Below are positions 30,889 to 40,477 of a stretch of 64,000 bases of DNA, in pieces. This stretch comes from Bartonella henselae str. Houston-1 (GTDB taxonomy: Bacteria; Pseudomonadota; Alphaproteobacteria; Rhizobiales; Rhizobiaceae). The notes beneath the pieces were generated by a model that saw only the letters and a list, made by a program, of their open reading frames with translations, was not told where the DNA came from and made no database searches. Each line of letters opens with the position of its first letter. Position 1 is the stretch's first letter. A program made the position numbers and the translations under genes. The DNA is taken from the NCBI RefSeq assembly GCF_000046705.1, contig NC_005956.1, positions 124,001 through 188,000 of the forward strand. The letters run 5' to 3'.

Positions 30889-33576
30889 ATGACTCAAATT
30901 GATAGCTTTAATTGTCGCAGAACTTTAGATGTGAGTGGTAAAGAATATACTTATTATAGTTTGATTGAAGCAGAGAAAAATGGACTTAAAGGCATTTCTC
31001 ATTTGCCGTTTTCGATGAAAGTTATTCTTGAAAATTTATTACGGTTTGAAGATGGCCGCACAGTTAATAAAGAGGATATTTTAAACGTTGCAAAATGGCT
31101 AAAAGACAAGGGTAGTGCTGGTGCAGAAATTGCTTATCGTCCTGCGCGTGTTCTTATGCAAGATTTTACTGGTGTTCCTGCAGTTGTTGACTTGTCTGCG
31201 ATGCGCGACGCTATGGTCAAACTTGGAGGAAATGCTGAAAAAATCAATCCTCTCATTCCTGTTGATCTTATCATTGATCACTCAATTATCGTTGATGCTT
31301 TTGGTAATCCTATGGCATTTAAAGAAAATGTTGAGCATGAGTATGAACGTAATAGTGAACGCTATCGTTTCCTTAAGTGGGGGCAGCAAGCTTTTCAAAA
31401 TTTTCGCGTTGTTCCTCCAGGAACAGGGATTTGTCATCAAGTTAACCTAGAATATTTAGCACAGTGCGTGTGGATGAAGGGTGATGAAAAATATCAGACG
31501 GTTTATCCTGATACCTGTGTAGGAACTGATTCTCATACAACTATGGTGAATGGTTTGGGTGTTTTGGGTTGGGGGGTCGGTGGTATTGAAGCAGAAGCGG
31601 CAATGTTAGGTCAGCCCGTTTCTATGTTGTTGCCTGAAGTGATTGGTTTCCATTTAACCGGTAAACTTAAAGAAGGTGTAACGGCTACTGATCTAGTTTT
31701 GATGGTGACACAAATTTTACGTAAAAAGGGTGTTGTCGGTAAATTTGTTGAGTTTTTTGGTCCTGGTCTGGAGCACATGACGCTTGCTGATCGGGCGACA
31801 ATTGCAAATATGGCACCTGAATATGGGGCAACATGTGGTTTTTTCCCAATTGATAGGGAAACAGTGCGTTATCTTAATATGACAGGACGCAATGAAAATC
31901 GGATCGCGTTAGTGGAAGCTTATGCCAAAGCACAAGGGATGTGGCATGACGAAATGGGAACCGATCCGGTTTTTAGTGATACAATTGAATTAGATATGGG
32001 AAGCGTTGTGCCTTCTATGGCTGGTCCTAAACGTCCTGAGGGACGTATTGCGTTGGAAACTGTTGGGCAGGGTTTTGAAAAAGCATTGGTTGAGGATTAT
32101 AAGAAGGCTTTTGGTCAAGATGACCGTTATCGTGTTGAGGGAGAGAAATACACGCTTCGACATGGCGATGTGGTCATTGCTGCAATTACTTCCTGTACAA
32201 ATACATCAAATCCGAGTGTTCTTATTGCAGCAGGTCTTTTGGCGCGTAATGCTGTGGCGAAAGGTCTCAAGAGTAAACCATGGGTTAAGACTTCTCTTGC
32301 GCCTGGTTCGCAAGTTGTGGCAGCCTATCTTCACAATTCAGGTCTGCAAAAAGATTTGGATGTACTAGGATTTAACTTAGTAGGGTTTGGTTGCACGACA
32401 TGTATTGGGAATTCTGGTCCTTTATACCCATCTATTTCTAAAGCGATTAATGATAATGGTCTCATCGCAGCTGCGGTTCTTTCAGGAAATCGTAATTTTG
32501 AAGGCCGTGTTTCACCTGATGTGCAGGCGAATTATTTAGCTTCACCACCTTTGGTTGTTGCACATGCTCTGGCTGGAACAGTACGTAAAGATTTAACCAA
32601 GGAGCCTCTTGGCGAAGGTTCAGACGGTCAGCCAGTTTATTTAAGAGATATTTGGCCAACTTCTAAAGAAATACAGGAGTTTATCGAAAAGAATGTCACA
32701 CGTAAGATTTTTACTGAAAAATACGCAGATGTTTTTAAGGGAGATGAAAATTGGCAAAAAGTTCGAGTTCCTACGGAGGCTACCTATTCCTGGGATGAGC
32801 AATCAACATATGTGCGTAATCCACCTTATTTCGATAATATGCGGAAAGTTCCTGATGCCTTGTCAGACATTAAAAACGCACGAATCTTAGGTTTGTTTGG
32901 TGATAAAATCACAACGGATCATATTTCTCCTGCTGGTTCCATTAAGGTTGATTCTCCTGCTGGAAAATATTTGACTAATCATGGTGTTAAAGTAGCTGAT
33001 TTTAACCAATATGGAACGCGTCGTGGGAACCATGAAGTTATGATGCGTGGAACCTTTGCAAATATTCGTATTCGTAACTTCATGCTAGGAGAAAATGGTC
33101 GTGAAGGAGGCTATACAGTTCATTATCCATCAGGGACAGAACAAGCGATTTACGATGCAGCAATGGCATATAAACGGGAAGGTATTCCGCTTGTTGTTTT
33201 TGCTGGTATTGAATATGGTAATGGATCATCTCGTGATTGGGCGGCTAAGGGCACCAATCTTCTTGGTGTAAAAGCAGTTATTGCTCAGTCTTTTGAGCGG
33301 ATTCATCGTTCTAATCTTGTTGGTATGGGAATTGTTCCCTTTGTGTTTGAAGAGGGTGAAAGCTGGCAGTCTTTGGGCTTAAAAGGAGATGAAAAGGTAA
33401 CGATTGAAGGGATTCATAATTTAAAACCTCGTCAAAAGATTGTCGCCACAATTACTTTTTCTGATGGAACGGTAAAAACTGTTCCATTATTATGCCGTGT
33501 CGATACTGAAGATGAATTGGACTATCTGCATCACGGTGGTATTTTGCAATATGTTTTGCGTAATCTGGCAGTTTAA
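30889..33576 (+). CDS. acnA: Aconitate hydratase A
   Basis: 895 residues. It interconverts citrate and isocitrate in the TCA cycle and belongs to the AcnA/IRP1 branch. Substrate-binding GTDSHTTMVNGLGVLGWGVG and the iron-sulfur ligands in ITSCTNTSNPSV and GFGCTTCIGNSGPL are present. The C-terminal swivelling domain has GDKITTDHISPAGSI and EYGNGSSRDWAAKG. Full length, with a normal start. Confidence 0.97.
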   Translation: MTQIDSFNCRRTLDVSGKEYTYYSLIEAEKNGLKGISHLPFSMKVILENLLRFEDGRTVNKEDILNVAKWLKDKGSAGAEIAYRPARVLMQDFTGVPAVVDLSAMRDAMVKLGGNAEKINPLIPVDLIIDHSIIVDAFGNPMAFKENVEHEYERNSERYRFLKWGQQAFQNFRVVPPGTGICHQVNLEYLAQCVWMKGDEKYQTVYPDTCVGTDSHTTMVNGLGVLGWGVGGIEAEAAMLGQPVSMLLPEVIGFHLTGKLKEGVTATDLVLMVTQILRKKGVVGKFVEFFGPGLEHMTLADRATIANMAPEYGATCGFFPIDRETVRYLNMTGRNENRIALVEAYAKAQGMWHDEMGTDPVFSDTIELDMGSVVPSMAGPKRPEGRIALETVGQGFEKALVEDYKKAFGQDDRYRVEGEKYTLRHGDVVIAAITSCTNTSNPSVLIAAGLLARNAVAKGLKSKPWVKTSLAPGSQVVAAYLHNSGLQKDLDVLGFNLVGFGCTTCIGNSGPLYPSISKAINDNGLIAAAVLSGNRNFEGRVSPDVQANYLASPPLVVAHALAGTVRKDLTKEPLGEGSDGQPVYLRDIWPTSKEIQEFIEKNVTRKIFTEKYADVFKGDENWQKVRVPTEATYSWDEQSTYVRNPPYFDNMRKVPDALSDIKNARILGLFGDKITTDHISPAGSIKVDSPAGKYLTNHGVKVADFNQYGTRRGNHEVMMRGTFANIRIRNFMLGENGREGGYTVHYPSGTEQAIYDAAMAYKREGIPLVVFAGIEYGNGSSRDWAAKGTNLLGVKAVIAQSFERIHRSNLVGMGIVPFVFEEGESWQSLGLKGDEKVTIEGIHNLKPRQKIVATITFSDGTVKTVPLLCRVDTEDELDYLHHGGILQYVLRNLAV

Positions 33577-33799
33577 ATCGCATTTGTTTGTTTAGGAGTG
33601 TCTTCAAAATCTTTAGTTGGGCGTCAAGGAGTTTGTTTTCATTTTTTGTGTCCATTTTTGAGAATTCGATTGACGTTGGCTGTAGAATTGCGTTATAAAC
33701 TGGCCAGTTATCGGCAACTTTATAATTTAATTTAGATGTGTTTATGTTGGTAGAGATATCCGTTGTGCATTCCTACCGATGAGTAAGAGAGAGGTATTT

Positions 33800-34066
33800 A
33801 TGGCGAATACACCTTCGGCTCAAAAAGCGGTGCGAAAGGTTGCTGCGCGTACGCAGGTTAATCGAGCTCGCCGTTCACGTGTTCGTACCTTCATGCGTAA
33901 GTTTGATGATGCTTTGGCTGGTGGCGATAGAGCCTCTGCGGAAGTGGCATTTAAGAATTTTGAACCTGAGATTATGCGTGCAGTTTCCAAAGGGGTCTTT
34001 CATAAAAATGCTGCAGCACGAAAAGTATCGCGTTTAGCAAAACGTTTGAAGGCACTGAGCGTTTAA
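33800..34066 (+). CDS. rpsT: 30S ribosomal protein S20
   Basis: 88 residues from the ATG at 33800, giving [13 protein letters not shown], the usual S20 start for this group; an in-frame ATG at 33779 would add seven unlikely residues. GAGAGAGG just upstream serves as the ribosome binding site. Small, very basic and helical, ending in [19 protein letters not shown]. It precedes dnaA, as in many Rhizobiales. Confidence 0.97.
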   Translation: MANTPSAQKAVRKVAARTQVNRARRSRVRTFMRKFDDALAGGDRASAEVAFKNFEPEIMRAVSKGVFHKNAAARKVSRLAKRLKALSV

Positions 34067-34092
34067 GCTTTTTTTATTTTTTCGAAAATCAT

Positions 34093-34123
34093 ACCAGCAT
34101 TCTCTATGGATGCTGGTTTTTTT
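34093..34123 (+). terminator. Rho-independent terminator of rpsT
   Basis: An 8-bp perfect stem ACCAGCAT/ATGCTGGT with a 9-nt loop, followed by seven T residues. Confidence 0.92.
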
Positions 34124-34770
34124 ATTACTACTCTTTATTAAGAGAAGAGATATTTGATGATTCTCCATAGAAAGCTAGAGAAGATTTGTAGAAATTATAT
34201 GGTTATCCACAAGCTGTGTGGATTTTTACAGAGTCTTTTTTGTCAAGCTTTTTTATTTTTTTTTTTTAATCTGAAGAGATTCTTTATTATTGGTAAATTT
34301 AGAGAAAAAAAAGTGAATTGAATCAATTATTTTTCTCATTCTTTGTTTATTATCAGCAGGTTTATAACGGTTTGTAGGAGTTTTTGATTTTATTTTGACC
34401 TCTTGCATTTTACCTCTGGTGTTTTGTATGGTTCTTTTCGAGATAAAAAACAAACAGGGGTCATATCAGCCGCATTATCTCGTGTTATGTTGAATGTAAG
34501 ACTTTGATTTAGGCTGTTGTGGGCTCTCGTATTAGATAGGTTGTCTGACGGTTTTTTTAGTTTTCTTGACTGGTGTGTTTTTCATTTTAGAAGAATGGAT
34601 CATATCATGAATGCAAGTAAGTCTTATTGGTCATCTTTATTAGTGGGGTTGTGATGAGATTATCCTAGGGGGCGGGATGATAATCTTATTTGGGGTAGGG
34701 CGTTTTGCCTTTGCTAAGTTGATTTTAGCTGTTTGGCGAGACAAAGTTTTTGTTTTTATCGGGATGAAAG
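34124..34770. other. Intergenic region upstream of dnaA
   Basis: 650 bp without a gene. It contains an inverted pair of DnaA-box-like sites at 34203-34225, immediately followed by a very AT-rich stretch at 34235-34290. The rest, up to the dnaA start, is unassigned and should hold the dnaA promoter. Confidence 0.5.
34203..34225. promoter_or_regulatory. Inverted pair of DnaA boxes
   Basis: TTATCCACA (34203-34211) is a perfect consensus DnaA box. The facing site TGTGGATTT (34217-34225) reads AAATCCACA on the other strand, two mismatches from consensus. The central ATCCACA and TGTGGAT arms form a perfect 7-bp inverted repeat with a 5-bp spacer. It may be an autoregulatory site for dnaA or part of an origin. 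Confidence 0.6.
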
Positions 34771-36342
34771 ATGGTGGATAAATTGAACTCTAAAGCTAGC
34801 TCCTTTAAAAGGGTTTCGGTGGATATCCTGTCGGCAGAGAGAATAATAAAGGCTAATATGACGGATGTAGATAGTAAAGTTGTTGGAAATGCTTCTTTAG
34901 AGCATCCGGTTATTTCAGAAGAGGAGGGTGCAGCGGCTTTTGCACGTGTTATGGCACAATTAAAGGCGCAGGTTGGTATCGAGGCTTATACCAGTTGGTT
35001 TGGTCGTTTAAAGCTTGCAGAATATAGCCGTAATCTTGTAAAGCTCTCTGTTCCTACAGCATTTTTGCGTTCTTGGATTAATAATCACTATGGTTCTCTT
35101 TTAACCAATTTATGGAAACAGGAGAATTCAGCGATTCTTCGTGTTGAAGTGATTGTTCGAGGTATGAAGCGCGTTTCAAAAGCTGTCGTTTGTGGTAAGA
35201 ATGCAGCTCCTGTTGTTCTTGAAGAGAAGACAGCTTCGTCTTTTCTTGAGAATTATACAGAACATTCAGTAAGAGGTGTTGAAGCAGGGATTTTTGGTTC
35301 CCCTCTTGATTCTCGCTATACTTTTGAAAGTTTTGTTGAGGGATCTTCTAACCGTGTTGCATTAGCTGCAGCGCGTTCCATTGCAGAGGGGCATAAAAGT
35401 GCTTTGCGCTTTAATCCTCTTTTTATTCATGCGTCTGTTGGTTTAGGAAAAACACATTTGCTTCAGGCCATTGCGGCTGCTGCATTGAAGCGTTTAAAGC
35501 CTGCACGAGTTATTTATTTGACCGCTGAATATTTTATGTGGCGTTTTGCGACCGCTATTCGTGATAATGATGCTCTTTCTTTTAAAGAACAGCTTCGTGA
35601 TATTGATCTTTTGATTATTGATGATATGCAATTTTTGCAAGGAAAGTCGATACAGAACGAATTTTGTCATTTGCTCAACATGCTGCTTGATAGTGCAAAA
35701 CAAGTTGTTGTTGCTGCAGATCGTCCACCATCAGAGTTGGAATCCCTAGATCTTCGGGTTCGGTCTCGACTTCAAGGGGGTGTTGCTCTTGAAATTGAAG
35801 CACCAGATTATGAAATGCGTTTGGAAATGTTGCGCCAACGGTTAAAGGTGGCGCAACAAGATGACAACATGATTGTAATTTCAGATGAGGTTTTGCAGTA
35901 TATTGCTAAAACGATTTTGGGTTCAGGGCGTGATATTGAAGGAGCCTTTAATCAGTTGTTGTTTCGTCAGTCTTTCGAATCTGATTTGTCTTTGGAAAGG
36001 ATTGATGAATTTTTGGGTCATTTGACACGTTCAGGTGAATCTAAGCGTATTCGAATTGAAGAAATTCAGCGCGCGGTTGCTCGCCATTATAATGTTTCTA
36101 AGCAAGATTTATTATCTAATCGTCGGACGCGTACAGTCGTAAAGCCGCGACAAGTTGCGATGTATTTGGCAAAAATGTTAACGCCTCGTTCGTTGCCAGA
36201 AATTGGGCGTCGTTTTGGAGGACGTGATCATACGACAGTTTTACATGCTGTCCGTAAAATTGAAGATTTGGTTTGTGATGATCAGACATTAGCCAAAGAA
36301 CTTGAATTGCTTAAACGGTTAATTGGAGAGCAGGCTGCATAG
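34771..36342 (+). CDS. dnaA: Chromosomal replication initiator protein DnaA
   Basis: 523 residues from the first ATG. Domain I (about 50-130) includes [10 protein letters not shown]. Domain III is an AAA+ ATPase with Walker [16 protein letters not shown] and Walker [14 protein letters not shown]. Domain IV carries the DnaA-box reader [16 protein letters not shown]. The first 29 residues are not conserved, so the ATG at 34858 (giving MTDVDSKVV), preceded by AAAGG, is a real alternative start. It leads the dnaA-dnaN-recF order. Confidence 0.96.
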
Positions 36343-36538
36343 CGTTTATAACTTTCCCTCTGTTTATCGAAAGTATTGCAGAGGGATTAATAAGAGGGGG
36401 CTATTTTTGCTTATACAAGAGTCACTTGCCATTTTAAGAGAGGTTGAATAAAGTCCAATAAATGATTCTTTCAAGTGGGTCTGTTATTTTTAATTTGAGA
36501 ATTTCTATAATTCTGTATGAATTATAATGGGGATTTTT

Positions 36539-37660
36539 ATGCGTATTACAGTTGATCGTAATCAGCTTCTCAAGTCTCTTGGTCGTGTTCACCGTGTGGT
36601 TGAGCGTCGTAATACTGTTCCCATTTTATCGAATGTGTTAATTGATGCGGACAAGAACGGTGTGCAATTAAAAGCGACAGACCTTGATTTAGAGGTTACA
36701 GAATCTTTTGTGGCCAATATAAAGCAAGAGGGAGCAATAACTGTTCCAGCCCATTTGTTGTATGACATAGTTCGCAAGCTTCCTGATGGCAGTGAAATTG
36801 TATTATCAGTTGATATGAATCAGGCGAGTACGATGTCTGTTGTTTCTGGTTGTGCTAATTTTCAGCTTCAGTGCCTTCCCAAAGTAGATTTTCCAGAATC
36901 TCTTCCAGGACAGTTCGGTTACCGTTTTTCTTTATCGACGTCAGGCTTGAAGCATTTGCTTGATTGTACGCAATTTGCTATTTCTACTGAAGAGACCCGT
37001 TATTACCTTAATGGGATTTATTTTCATGTTATTGATGATGGTGTTCTCAAGCTGCGTTTAGTGGCAACAGATGGTCATCGTTTAGCGCAAGTTGATATGG
37101 AAGCTCCTTCAGGGGTTGAAGGTATGCCTGGTGTCATTGTTCCTCGTAAAACTGTAGGAGAGTTGCAAAAGCTTCTTTCTGAAGAAGTTGATGAGGATGT
37201 TTGTGTAGAACTTTCAGAAACAAAAATTCGTTTTTCTATAGGTTCTGTGGTTTTTACCTCCAAGTTGATTGATGGAACATTCCCAGAGTATCAACGTGTT
37301 ATCCCGCTTGGAAATGATAAAAAATTAATTGTCAACAGACAGGATTTTTCTTCTGCAGTTGATCGTGTTTCTACGATTTCAAGTGATCGCGGGCGTGCAG
37401 TGAAGTTAACAATTGAGCAAGGGCAATTAAAGCTTATTGTTCATAATCCTGATTCGGGAAGCGCAGAAGATCAATTAGCGGTGACTTACACATCTGATCC
37501 ACTTGAGATAGGGTTTAATTCGCGTTATCTTTTGGATATTGCTGGACAACTTTCGAGTGATGAGATGGTTTTTATGCTGGCAGAAGCTGGAGCTCCAGCT
37601 CTGATTAGAAATAATGGTGTTGCAGATGCGCTTTATGTGCTGATGCCTATTCGTGTTTAG
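36539..37660 (+). CDS. dnaN: DNA polymerase III subunit beta (sliding clamp)
   Basis: 373 residues from the ATG at 36539, giving MRITVDRNQLLKSLGRVHRV; the in-frame ATG at 36527 contains the ribosome binding site GGGG and is less likely. It forms the ring that tethers the polymerase. Three clamp domains of about 120 residues can be followed, with LNGIYFHV and LVATDGHRLAQ in the middle and the C-terminal YVLMPIRV as in other clamps. It lies 196 bp after dnaA and 11 bp before recF. Confidence 0.97.
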   Translation: MRITVDRNQLLKSLGRVHRVVERRNTVPILSNVLIDADKNGVQLKATDLDLEVTESFVANIKQEGAITVPAHLLYDIVRKLPDGSEIVLSVDMNQASTMSVVSGCANFQLQCLPKVDFPESLPGQFGYRFSLSTSGLKHLLDCTQFAISTEETRYYLNGIYFHVIDDGVLKLRLVATDGHRLAQVDMEAPSGVEGMPGVIVPRKTVGELQKLLSEEVDEDVCVELSETKIRFSIGSVVFTSKLIDGTFPEYQRVIPLGNDKKLIVNRQDFSSAVDRVSTISSDRGRAVKLTIEQGQLKLIVHNPDSGSAEDQLAVTYTSDPLEIGFNSRYLLDIAGQLSSDEMVFMLAEAGAPALIRNNGVADALYVLMPIRV

Positions 37661-37671
37661 GGGCTATTGTT

Positions 37672-38814
37672 TTGCAATGCATGGCTGGTCATGTGCACAA
37701 AGTGGCAGTGAGGCAGCTAAAGCTTTTGCGTTATCGCAATTATTTTTCCTTTAATATTCGTTTTTCAGGTCAGCATGTGGTTTTTACTGGCCATAATGGT
37801 TCTGGTAAGACGAATCTTTTAGAAGCGTTATCTTTTCTTTCTCCTGGTCGTGGTTTACGGCGTGCTGCTTATTCTGATGTTAGCTTTGCAAATGGTGGAG
37901 GTGAAGGGTTTGTTGTATTTGCGCGTCTTGAATGTGCTCTTTATGGTGAAGTGAATATTGGTACAGCTTTAGAAATGAGTGATAACAGTCGAAAAGTACA
38001 TATTAATGGTGTGAATGAGACAGGTGATTGCTTAACAGATTATTGTCATATGAGTATTTTAACTCCTTCTATGGATGGGCTTTTCACAGGTTCTTCACTA
38101 GAGCGTCGTCGTTTTTTGGATCGTATGGTTTTGGCAATTGATCCTTTGCATAGTCGCCGCATAGCAGATTATGATAGAGTTATGCGTGCACGCAATCGTT
38201 TGTTTTTGGATGGAAATGAAGATTGTGCTTGGTTTGATGCTTTAGAAAAACAGATGGCAGAATTGGCGACGGCTATTTCTGCGGCACGTATCGATGTTAT
38301 TCGGCTTTTAAATGACATGCTTGCACGAACGCCATCTCAGCTGCCTTTTCCACGGGCTTTTTTGCAAATTGATGGTTTTTTAGAAGCAGCTCTGAGTAAA
38401 ATATCAGCGGTTGAGGTTGAAGAACAATTTTGTGATCGGTTACAGCATAATCGTGCGATAGATCGTGCTGCTGGGCGGACATTAGAAGGACCACATCGCA
38501 CAGATTTGCAGGTTTTTTATGCTGATAAAAATATGGCAGCAGCGTCTTGTTCGACAGGTGAACAGAAAGCTTTGCTGACAGGTTTGGTTTTATGTCATGC
38601 GCGTTTAACAGGTCTGATGTCAGAGAGGACACCTATTCTCCTTCTTGATGAAATAGTTGCGCATCTTGATTCTCATCGGCGTGCTGCTTTATTTGATATT
38701 CTTGATGATTTAGGGGGGCAAACATTTATGACAGGAACAGATCCCATTTTATTTAACGCCTTGAAAGGGAGAGCAGAATTTTTTGCGATTAAGGATGGAA
38801 CTTTGTTACAGTAA
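37672..38814 (+). CDS. recF: DNA replication and repair protein RecF
   Basis: 380 residues if started at TTG 37672, which is well spaced from GGGG at 37660-37663; the first in-frame ATG is at 37681. RecF is an SMC-like ATPase acting with RecO and RecR at gaps. Walker A is GHNGSGKTNLLEALSFL, the signature is STGEQKALLTGLVLCHARL, and Walker B is PILLLDEIVAHLD. It follows dnaN by 11 bp and is probably co-transcribed. gyrB, which follows recF in many bacteria, is not here; aroQ follows instead. Confidence 0.95.
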   Translation: MQCMAGHVHKVAVRQLKLLRYRNYFSFNIRFSGQHVVFTGHNGSGKTNLLEALSFLSPGRGLRRAAYSDVSFANGGGEGFVVFARLECALYGEVNIGTALEMSDNSRKVHINGVNETGDCLTDYCHMSILTPSMDGLFTGSSLERRRFLDRMVLAIDPLHSRRIADYDRVMRARNRLFLDGNEDCAWFDALEKQMAELATAISAARIDVIRLLNDMLARTPSQLPFPRAFLQIDGFLEAALSKISAVEVEEQFCDRLQHNRAIDRAAGRTLEGPHRTDLQVFYADKNMAAASCSTGEQKALLTGLVLCHARLTGLMSERTPILLLDEIVAHLDSHRRAALFDILDDLGGQTFMTGTDPILFNALKGRAEFFAIKDGTLLQ

Positions 38815-38861
38815 AAACATGCTGAAAGTTTTTTTAAGGTGATAATCAAGAAGAAGCGATT

Positions 38862-39308
38862 ATGTCTATGATTATAACGATTTTAAATGGTCCTAATTTA
38901 AATTTTCTCGGTAAACGTGAACCGGAAATTTATGGCACGGAGACTTTAAAAGATATTGAACAATTTTGCAAGGAATGTGCAACAAGGCTTGGCGTAAGAA
39001 TACACTTTTATCAAAGCAACTATGAGGGACAATTGGTAGAGTGGATACAGGAGGCGATTGGAGTAAGTGCAGGATTGATCATAAACCCCGCTGCTTATAG
39101 TCATACTTCTGTTGCAATTCTTGATGCATTAAAGATGTTTACGGGGACAAAAGTAGAGGTTCATTTGTCTCATATTTATCACCGTGAAGCTTTCCGTCAC
39201 CATTCTTATACGTCTGCGGCTGTGGATGCTGTCATTGCTGGCTGTGGGGGTGATGGATATTGGCTTGCACTTGAATATATTGTTAAGCGATTTAATCGTA
39301 ATAAATAA
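38862..39308 (+). CDS. aroQ: 3-dehydroquinate dehydratase, type II
   Basis: 148 residues. It removes water from 3-dehydroquinate in the shikimate pathway, which also uses the aroA product of this window. The start LNGPNLNFLGKREPEIYG holds the catalytic tyrosine and arginine region. NPAAYSHTSVAI and EVHLSHIYHREAFRHHSY complete the active site. Full length for the dodecameric type II enzymes. Confidence 0.96.
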   Translation: MSMIITILNGPNLNFLGKREPEIYGTETLKDIEQFCKECATRLGVRIHFYQSNYEGQLVEWIQEAIGVSAGLIINPAAYSHTSVAILDALKMFTGTKVEVHLSHIYHREAFRHHSYTSAAVDAVIAGCGGDGYWLALEYIVKRFNRNK

Positions 39309-39431
39309 AAAGCAATGTTGGATAAGAGGAATATGGGCATTGAATTTACTTGATAATTATTTTTCGAATAAGTAAGATATTATCACTGTTTTTATTGCAA
39401 CTTCCAGTGTGTATGACGGGGGTAGGTGAAG

Positions 39432-40403
39432 ATGAAAAACTTTGTTAGACAATTAGAAATACTTGCAGTTTTAGGTGGTCTGCTACTTATTTCTGGTTGT
39501 AAAATTGATGTTCTTCAACCTTCGGGATACGTTGCGCGCCAACAGCTTATTTTGATTACTGTTTGTGTGCTTGTTATGCTTTGCGTTGTCATTCCGGTAA
39601 TGGTAAGCGTAGTATTTCTAGCTATCAAGTATCGTGCTTCGAATACAGCGGCAGATTATTTACCTGATTGGGGGCATTCCAATAAAATTGAAGCATTTAT
39701 GTGGGGTATTCCAATTGTTATTGTAACGATTTTAGGTTTATTAACAGCTTATTACACCTATAAGCTTGAGCCTACGAATTCTCTTCCTGTGGATGTTGTT
39801 GGTGAAGAGAAGCCTTTACAAGTTGACGTTGTAGCTCTTGATTGGAAATGGCTCTTTATTTATCCGGGATATGGTGTTGCATCGATCAATGAAATTTATG
39901 CACCTAAAGGTCGTCAGGTTTTGTTGCAGTTGACATCAGAGAATTCTGTTAATGCCTTTTGGGTGCCAAAGCTTGGCACGGTTCTTTATGCTATGCCACA
40001 GATGAATGCTAAATTGCATTTGGTAGCGGAAGAGCAAGGAATATTCAAAGGAAGTTCGGCAAATTACAGTGGCGATGGTTTTGCAGGTATGCGGTTTAAA
40101 TGGCATTCTGTATCTTCGCAGGATTTTGACAAGTGGATTGCTAAAGTTCGGGCTAATGGTCAAATACTTGATCGAGCCTCTTATCGGCAGCTTACTATTG
40201 CACCTCGTATGGGAGATAGTACTGCAAAGGAAAAAGATGCTGAAGTGCGTTATTTTGCACCTGTCGAGAAGCGGCTTTACTACCGGGTTGTTAATCGATG
40301 TGTTGATGAAAATACGGTATGTAATGAAGACTTAATGAAGCGTGCTGCGGCTCAGACACTGTGGGGAGCACTATGTTCAGTTTTTGATGCTGATGTTATT
40401 TAG
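39432..40403 (+). CDS. cyoA: Cytochrome bo3 quinol oxidase subunit II
   Basis: About 323 residues from the ATG at 39432, preceded by GGGGGTAGG; a GTG at 39426 is also in frame. The N-terminus is a lipoprotein signal with lipobox LISGC. Two membrane segments follow (about 41-65 and 85-108), then a periplasmic cupredoxin-like domain. VDVVALDWKWLFIYPG and NSVNAFWVPKLGTVLYAMP are typical. The CuA cysteine ligands are absent, as expected of a quinol rather than cytochrome c oxidase. First gene of cyoABCD. Confidence 0.95.
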   Translation: MKNFVRQLEILAVLGGLLLISGCKIDVLQPSGYVARQQLILITVCVLVMLCVVIPVMVSVVFLAIKYRASNTAADYLPDWGHSNKIEAFMWGIPIVIVTILGLLTAYYTYKLEPTNSLPVDVVGEEKPLQVDVVALDWKWLFIYPGYGVASINEIYAPKGRQVLLQLTSENSVNAFWVPKLGTVLYAMPQMNAKLHLVAEEQGIFKGSSANYSGDGFAGMRFKWHSVSSQDFDKWIAKVRANGQILDRASYRQLTIAPRMGDSTAKEKDAEVRYFAPVEKRLYYRVVNRCVDENTVCNEDLMKRAAAQTLWGALCSVFDADVI

Positions 40404-40477
40404 AGTATCGATCGAGAAAAAGTCTTTTTAAAAGGAAGGTTTTTTAAAACTGGGGTTTCATTTTTATAGGTTGAGAA

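Noticed and set aside
36356..36385. CCCTCTG/CAGAGGG hairpin after dnaA as a terminator
   Set aside because: No T tract follows, and dnaN lies just downstream in the same direction; it could equally be a processing site or chance.
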